Of a stretch of DNA of 19,373 nucleotides, positions 15,139 to 19,373 are shown one piece after another (position 1 is the first letter of the stretch; every line of letters begins with the position of its first letter). The notes below the pieces were generated by a model. The model searched no databases. It was not told the origin of the DNA and was given only the letters and a program-made list of their open reading frames with translations. The DNA comes from JAUXEH01 sp965602945 (lineage in GTDB: Bacteria > Acidobacteriota > Aminicenantia > Aminicenantales > Aminicenantaceae). Both the position numbers and the translations under genes were made by a program. The stretch lies in NCBI GenBank assembly GCA_965602945.1, contig CBFDBC010000050.1:1-19373 (forward strand), given 5' to 3'.

Positions 15139-15264
15139 ACCTGAGCTATTTACGGGTCGAGATTGCGGCAGCGACAAGGATGTGGCTCATGAGGCGTAGT
15201 GTACTACGTCGATTGGGCCGCGACGAAGTCGATGTGGTGAGATCGGCCCGTAAATAGCTCAGGT
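15139..15264. repeat. Palindromic extragenic element with 22-nt inverted arms
   Basis: The arms 15139-15160 and 15243-15264 are inverted copies with 21 of 22 matches. The core CCTGAGCTATTTACGGG recurs as its exact reverse complement. The right arm ends at the first base of the rodA stop codon. The 82-nt interior holds two imperfect copies of a motif of about 33 nt (15161-15193 and 15211-15243: GATTG, GCGAC, AAG, GATGTGG in order) and nested stems such as CGAC-GAA-GTCG and GGGCCG/CGGCCC. There is no coding frame and no transposase. It looks like a REP/MITE-like element or a large structured 3' end for the mre-rodA transcript. Confidence 0.75.
15200..15244 (+). repeat. Direct repeat copy 2 (45 nt)
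   Basis: This second copy of the 45-nt repeat (40 of 45 identical to 15037-15081) lies inside the palindromic element and runs into its right arm. Copy 1 has no such arms beside it, so the repeat unit is separable from the palindrome. Confidence 0.8.
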
Positions 15265-16355
15265 CAGACGTTGACGAAGCGACGCATCTTGACGTTGAGC
15301 ACCAGCGAGACGGCAAGATAGTTCGTCAGAAGCGAAGATCCCCCGTAGCTGAGGAACGGCAGCGGGATCCCGGCTACCGGGAAGAGGCCGACCGTCATCA
15401 GGATGTTGATGAAGGCCTGGCTCGTAATGAGAAACGCGGCCAGGAAGCAGATGTACACCCCGGCCCGGTCACGCGACCTCTCCACAGATTGGAACATCCG
15501 CAGCAGGAGGAGGGAATAGATGCCCAGAACCATGATCACCCCTGCGAAGCCAGCCTCTTCACCGATGACGGAGAAGATAAAATCCGTACGCCGGGCCGGC
15601 AGGAAGCGCAGCTGGCTCTGGGTTCCCTTTTTGAATCCCTTGCCGAACAGGCCGCCCGAGCCGACCGCGATCTTGGACTGCGCGATCTGATATCCCGATC
15701 CCAGGGGATCCTGCTCCGGGTAAAGCAAGGTGGTGATGCGCTGTTTCTGATAGTCCTTCAAAAGGAAATTCCACCCCACAGCCCCCAGGAGCATGCTCAC
15801 AGCCAGGAAAAGGATGAGCATCCTGCGGTTCATTCCGGCCAGTATCAGCGTGGCCAGGAAAACCGGCACATAACAGAGGGCTGTGCCCAGATCCGGCTGC
15901 ATCACGATGAGGCCGACCGGCAGCAGCACGATGCCGGCACTCAACATCCCCTCGCCCAAGGAGATCGTGAATCGTCTGAATTTGGAAAAAAATCCGGCCA
16001 GCACCAGGATGACGGCGAGCTTGGCCAGTTCTGAGGGTTGGATTTGAAAAAACGGCAGGCGAAACCAGCTCTTGGCCCCGGAGACGATGCTGCCGAACGC
16101 CAGCACACCGCCGAGCAGGAGGACACAGACAACATAGAAATACGGAGAAAGTGCCAGAAGATGGTGGTAATCGATGGAAAGGAAAAGGAACAGCGCGATG
16201 AAACTGACGCCGATCCAGAACAGCTGGCGCATGTGGTAATTCCCCGGGAGATGTTGTGAGCTGCTGTAGATAAAAGCCACACCGATGAGCGAGTTGAGCA
16301 GCAGCAGGAGGATGAGCAGCCAGTCGATGTGCCGTATGAGGGACCGGTCAATCAT
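15264..16355 (-). CDS. rodA: RodA peptidoglycan glycosyltransferase (SEDS family)
   Basis: This 363-residue multi-spanning membrane protein is the glycan polymerase of the rod-elongation complex, using lipid II. SEDS hallmarks are GAKSWFRLPFFQIQPSELAK (93-112), MQPDLGTAL (152-160), the large extracytoplasmic loop with QSKIAVGSGGLFGKGF, and the conserved catalytic-site Asp258 in RRTDFIFSVIGEEAG. The C-terminus has PLPFLSYGGSSLLTNYLAV. About ten hydrophobic helices are visible, the family norm. The ATG at 16355 overlaps the mrdA stop by 8 nt (ATGATTGA), which suggests coupled translation with its partner PBP2. An upstream in-frame start at 16391 would lengthen the overlap and was rejected. The stop codon touches the right arm of the palindromic repeat. 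Confidence 0.96.
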   Translation of the reverse strand: MIDRSLIRHIDWLLILLLLLNSLIGVAFIYSSSQHLPGNYHMRQLFWIGVSFIALFLFLSIDYHHLLALSPYFYVVCVLLLGGVLAFGSIVSGAKSWFRLPFFQIQPSELAKLAVILVLAGFFSKFRRFTISLGEGMLSAGIVLLPVGLIVMQPDLGTALCYVPVFLATLILAGMNRRMLILFLAVSMLLGAVGWNFLLKDYQKQRITTLLYPEQDPLGSGYQIAQSKIAVGSGGLFGKGFKKGTQSQLRFLPARRTDFIFSVIGEEAGFAGVIMVLGIYSLLLLRMFQSVERSRDRAGVYICFLAAFLITSQAFINILMTVGLFPVAGIPLPFLSYGGSSLLTNYLAVSLVLNVKMRRFVNV

Positions 16356-18144
16356 CGTACAACAGTTCCTGGTAAAGACGGAATAGTTCACGGGCTACGG
16401 GAGCGGCCGTGGCCCCGCCCATCCCACCGAATTCCACGATCACGGTTACGACCACATGGGGATCGTTACGGGGAGCGAAGCCCGTGAACCAGGAGTGTGT
16501 TCTCGTTTCCCTGCGGGATTCGCCCAGTTTTTCGGCCGTCTGCCGGCTGACCACCTGAGTGGAGCCGGTCTTGCCGCAGACATCAAAACCCTCGACTCGG
16601 GCGGCCCGGGCCGTCCCTTCGCGATTGGCAGACATCCACATGCCGTGAATGACCTTCTCGATGTTCGCGCTGCTCACGGCGATGCCGTTACTGCTCTTCG
16701 GGACCGTTCCTGCTCCCGTATCCAGGCGGAGGTGGGGCCGGACACGTTTTCCTCGATTGGCAATCGCAGCAGTCATGGTGGCGATCTGAAGGGGCGTCAC
16801 CTGGAGGGGCCCCTGTCCGATGGACACCGATATGGTTTCCCCGGGATACCAGGGAGCGTTGCGCACGCGCCTCTTCCAGTCACGATCCGGGACCAGGCCC
16901 TTGTATTCTCCCTTCAGGTCCACGTCTGTGAGCTCTCCCAGCCCGAGCTTCCGTGAGTACTCTGCGATGGTCTCGATACCCAGCTGTTTGCCCAGCTGGT
17001 AGAAGTAGATGTTGCAGGAGTTGCGGATCGCATTGGGCAGATCCATCAGGCCGTGCCCCCCGGCGAACCAGCAGCGGAAGGGATTGTTGTAGATGAGGAT
17101 AGAGCCGGAGCAGTAGTAGGAGGTCCGTTCGGTGATAAGGTTCGTCTCCAGGGCCGCCAGAGCCATGACCAGCTTGAAAATCGACCCCGGGGAGTAGAGG
17201 CCGCGCAGGGCGCGGTTCTCCAACGGATAGCTCGGATTGTTGATCAGGTCCATCCATTCCTCGGGCGTGAAGCGGTTGATAAATTTATTCGGGTCAAAGG
17301 TGGGAAATGAAGCCAGAGCGAGCAGTTCACCGCTGCGCGCATCCATTACGACGACGGCTCCCTCGCGTCCCACCAGCATCTCCTCTGCCTTGGCCTGAAG
17401 CCGGGTATCCAGGGTCAGATTTATGGTGTCGCCGTCCGCCGGATCCTGGCGAAGGATCGTATCCTTGTACCGCCCGGTGCTGTCCACGATCTCGAGATTA
17501 TGGCCGCTCGCACCTACCAGGTCGGACTCGTACTCCCGTTCGATACCGGTCCGTCCCACCAGGTCACCCAACACGTAGTCTCCGAAGGTGCCCTGACGGA
17601 TTTCTTGCGAGGTTATCTCCTGAAGGTAACCCAGGACATGCGCGGCGAAGGTCTCGTTGGGATAGGACCGCTTGGGTTCGGCCTGCACGATCAGTTCCGG
17701 GAACTCGAGACGCCGGCTTTCGATCTTGGCGACCTCTTCATCATCCAGGTCATCCTTGATGACGATAGGTTGAAAAACAGGGAGGGACCGGTACTTTTCC
17801 ACACGTTGCCGGATGACGTCCGGTTCCATGCCCAGGAGTCCGGCGATGCGAAGGTAGGAGGCCTCGAGATCATCGGTCTCCTCCCGCACCACAGCCGCCT
17901 GGAACGCAGCGATATTGGTCGCCAGGGTATTATCCGAACGGTCTTTGATGAGTCCCCGCTGTGCGGGGAGGATCACCTCCCGCACGCGGTTGGCCTCGGA
18001 CATCGCCCAGAATTTTTTATAGTCCAGGATCTGCATTTTCCACAGATACAGCACAAGCAGGAGGAACGCCGCGCCCACGACCAAGACCGACAGTCGGGCG
18101 CGCCGGAGGATGAGCGAGATGTCTTCGTAGATGCCTTCTCTCAT
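16348..18144 (-). CDS. mrdA: Penicillin-binding protein 2, elongasome transpeptidase
   Basis: This 598-residue class B PBP cross-links peptidoglycan together with RodA. One membrane anchor spans about residues 17-37. A pedestal/dimerisation region follows, with PAQRGLIKDRS (60-70) and GRTGIEREYE (197-206). The transpeptidase domain carries all three motifs: Ser321-X-X-Lys324 in PGSIFK, Ser376-Cys-Asn378, and Lys525-Thr-Gly in CGKTGSTQ. The CW...GHG..L..AI..SCN region (His364, Cys377) resembles the part of E. coli PBP2 reported to bind zinc; this comparison is from memory. The ATG at 18144 overlaps the mreD stop (ATGA). A longer frame reaching 18297 would lie inside mreD and was discarded. Nothing suggests an inactive enzyme. 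Confidence 0.96.
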   Translation of the reverse strand: MREGIYEDISLILRRARLSVLVVGAAFLLLVLYLWKMQILDYKKFWAMSEANRVREVILPAQRGLIKDRSDNTLATNIAAFQAAVVREETDDLEASYLRIAGLLGMEPDVIRQRVEKYRSLPVFQPIVIKDDLDDEEVAKIESRRLEFPELIVQAEPKRSYPNETFAAHVLGYLQEITSQEIRQGTFGDYVLGDLVGRTGIEREYESDLVGASGHNLEIVDSTGRYKDTILRQDPADGDTINLTLDTRLQAKAEEMLVGREGAVVVMDARSGELLALASFPTFDPNKFINRFTPEEWMDLINNPSYPLENRALRGLYSPGSIFKLVMALAALETNLITERTSYYCSGSILIYNNPFRCWFAGGHGLMDLPNAIRNSCNIYFYQLGKQLGIETIAEYSRKLGLGELTDVDLKGEYKGLVPDRDWKRRVRNAPWYPGETISVSIGQGPLQVTPLQIATMTAAIANRGKRVRPHLRLDTGAGTVPKSSNGIAVSSANIEKVIHGMWMSANREGTARAARVEGFDVCGKTGSTQVVSRQTAEKLGESRRETRTHSWFTGFAPRNDPHVVVTVIVEFGGMGGATAAPVARELFRLYQELLYDD

Positions 18145-18635
18145 GCTTTTTTCCGTTTTTCCAGAAAACGGTTGATCCAGCGAACGAGGGGAAAGATGCC
18201 TACGGCGGCCAGGGCCGTCAGGAAGGGCTGCAGGAAGATCAGGCCTCCGGCCGTATAGATCCGCTGGGAAAACACGGCGGTATAGAGAAAGGCCCAAACG
18301 GCCAGTTCCAGGATGAGCACTACGGCGAAAAAGGAATACCTCCTGGAAAAGGACGCGATGTTGATCTTCTTGGCCACTGATCCGGCGGCAAATCCGGCCA
18401 GGGTTTTGGCTATCCCGGCAACACCGAAGACTCCTATGGAAAAAGCATCCTGCAGCAGGCCGCAGAGCATGCCTGTAACCGCACCGTATACCTCGCCTTT
18501 ACGGACAGCGGCATACAGGACGACGACACTCAGGAGATTAAACGAAAGGACCAGCGCGGGTGAGAGGCGTCCGACAAGTGAAGACAGGACGAATGCCGCC
18601 GCCATTCCGGCAGCCGTATAAGCGGCATCCCTCAA
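18141..18635 (-). CDS. mreD: Rod shape-determining membrane protein MreD
   Basis: This 164-residue hydrophobic protein has five or six predicted transmembrane helices. The characteristic MreD segment YGAVTGMLCGLLQDAFSIGVFGVAGIAK is split here as GAVTGMLCGLLQDAF then SIGVFGVAGIAKTL, and the protein ends in a basic tail (LEKRKKA). MreD is a poorly conserved component of the elongasome that links to MreC and PBP2/RodA. The start is TTG at 18635: AGGGAG lies about 7 nt upstream, the preceding mreC stop is 24 nt away, and the next in-frame ATG would remove part of the first helix. Its stop overlaps the mrdA start by 4 nt. Confidence 0.9.
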   Translation of the reverse strand: MRDAAYTAAGMAAAFVLSSLVGRLSPALVLSFNLLSVVVLYAAVRKGEVYGAVTGMLCGLLQDAFSIGVFGVAGIAKTLAGFAAGSVAKKINIASFSRRYSFFAVVLILELAVWAFLYTAVFSQRIYTAGGLIFLQPFLTALAAVGIFPLVRWINRFLEKRKKA

Positions 18636-18659
18636 GGACGACTCCCTGCGGGCAGCGCT

Positions 18660-19373
18660 TCATTCGATATCATGCCAGTCCACTCCGATCACTGCCAGCC
18701 GGTCCAGCCGGCGCAGTCTGAAATACGGTTGTACACGCACCACCTTGAACAGCTCCGGTCTAAATTCGACCGATATCACGACGCCCACTTTTATGCCCGG
18801 CGGATAGATGTAGTCAAATCCTGTGGTGATGAGTGTATCGCCCTGCTGGGGATCCTCATCCGTGGTCAGGCTGTAATCCAGTTCGCACATCAGCCCGCCC
18901 CGGCCTTTCAGTATGGCCAGCCCGCGCTCTTCTGCGGTGGTGACGCTCACCCCACTTCTATCGTCCGTGATGAGCTGCACGGTCGCCTCTTTGAGGGTGA
19001 CCTGGAACACGCGGCCCACCAGGTTTCCGAACGCGTCCAGAACGACCATGTTCCGGGTCAGTCCGTCCATATCACCCCTGTTGATCACGACAGATTTATA
19101 TGGGTTTGCCGAGTCCAGGCTGATCACCTGGGCACCGATCACCCGCTCGGATAACCCGCTGTACAGTTCTTTGAGTATGGCCTCCCCTCGGAAGCGTTTG
19201 AGGGACTGTCTCAGGATAATGTTTTCCTGGAGGAGTGAAAAATTTTCCTCACTCAGCCTCTGGTTCCGCATTCTGGCATCCCGGAGCGCAAAATAATTCG
19301 TCCATAGACTGCCGATCCCCTTCAGAAACGAGCTGACACCGTGCTGGATCGGAGCGAAGACTGCAAACACCAT
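18660..19373 (-). CDS. mreC: Rod shape-determining protein MreC (5' end outside window)
   Basis: The visible 237 residues cover the C-terminal and central parts of MreC, a periplasmic scaffold that activates PBP2/RodA. A segment FAPIQHGVSSFLKGIGSLW leads into a coiled coil (about 30-60, RNQRLSEENFSLLQENIILRQ in two parts). The two beta-barrel domains follow, with AQVISLDSANPYKSVVINRG, LVGRVFQVTLKEATVQLITD and QQGDTLITTGFDYIYPPGIKVG. The Met at the window edge is probably internal, because the cytoplasmic start and membrane helix expected before FAPIQ are missing. mreB would be expected just beyond the window. The stop is followed after 24 nt by mreD. Confidence 0.93.
   Translation of the reverse strand: MVFAVFAPIQHGVSSFLKGIGSLWTNYFALRDARMRNQRLSEENFSLLQENIILRQSLKRFRGEAILKELYSGLSERVIGAQVISLDSANPYKSVVINRGDMDGLTRNMVVLDAFGNLVGRVFQVTLKEATVQLITDDRSGVSVTTAEERGLAILKGRGGLMCELDYSLTTDEDPQQGDTLITTGFDYIYPPGIKVGVVISVEFRPELFKVVRVQPYFRLRRLDRLAVIGVDWHDIE

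Noticed and set aside
15037..15244. CRISPR array
   Set aside because: Only two or three diverged copies with unequal spacing, and no cas genes. The inverted-arm structure fits a palindromic element better.

Overview
The window looks like chromosomal DNA of a moderately GC-rich Gram-negative bacterium. It has a rod-shape/elongasome block, an ExbD-type energy-transduction protein and Sec-exported proteins, and its promoters follow the sigma70 consensus. The fused radical-SAM/DUF2344 protein next to mre/rodA, together with OPT and CstA peptide carriers, would fit a deep-branching anaerobe such as Aminicenantes/Acidobacteriota or a deltaproteobacterial lineage. That placement is an inference from gene content only. 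No phage, IS transposase, CRISPR array, rRNA or tRNA was recognised.

Layout. 1-739 (minus): 5' part of a secreted protein with an Ig-like C-terminal region, cut by the window edge. 885-1568 (minus): a class I glutamine amidotransferase, divergent from 1669-2064 (plus), a tandem ACT-domain protein. 6582-2076 (minus): a tightly overlapping five-gene operon in the order small helical protein, GT4 glycosyltransferase, GT4, helical/coiled-coil protein, GT4, behind a consensus TTGACA-N18-TATAAT promoter. 6753-10343 (plus): an OPT-family transporter followed after 9 nt by a CstA-family carrier. 10435-10824 (plus): a lone ExbD/TolR protein with its own promoter. 11019-12170 (minus): an acyl-CoA dehydrogenase with its own promoter. 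12254-14827 (minus): a TIGR03960-type radical SAM protein fused to DUF2344. 14828-15263: a 436-nt gap whose right half is a structured repeat element. 15264-19373 (minus): rodA, mrdA (PBP2), mreD and mreC (mreC truncated by the window edge).

How the genes work together. MreC, MreD, PBP2 and RodA form the core of the rod-shape peptidoglycan synthase, and their genes are packed in the usual order. In many bacteria the radical SAM gene follows this cluster and is itself followed by RNase G and ribosomal protein L21/L27 genes. Here a repeat element separates it from rodA, and an acyl-CoA dehydrogenase follows it. The three GT4 enzymes probably build a surface or secreted glycan. The two small helical proteins encoded between them share a recognisable segment and may be assembly or length-control partners. 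OPT plus CstA suggests uptake of peptides (and possibly pyruvate), consistent with a peptide-scavenging metabolism.

The most interesting items are the two helical proteins interleaved with the glycosyltransferases, the multi-copy palindromic repeat between rodA and the radical SAM gene, and a perfect DnaA box inside a candidate promoter at 810-840.
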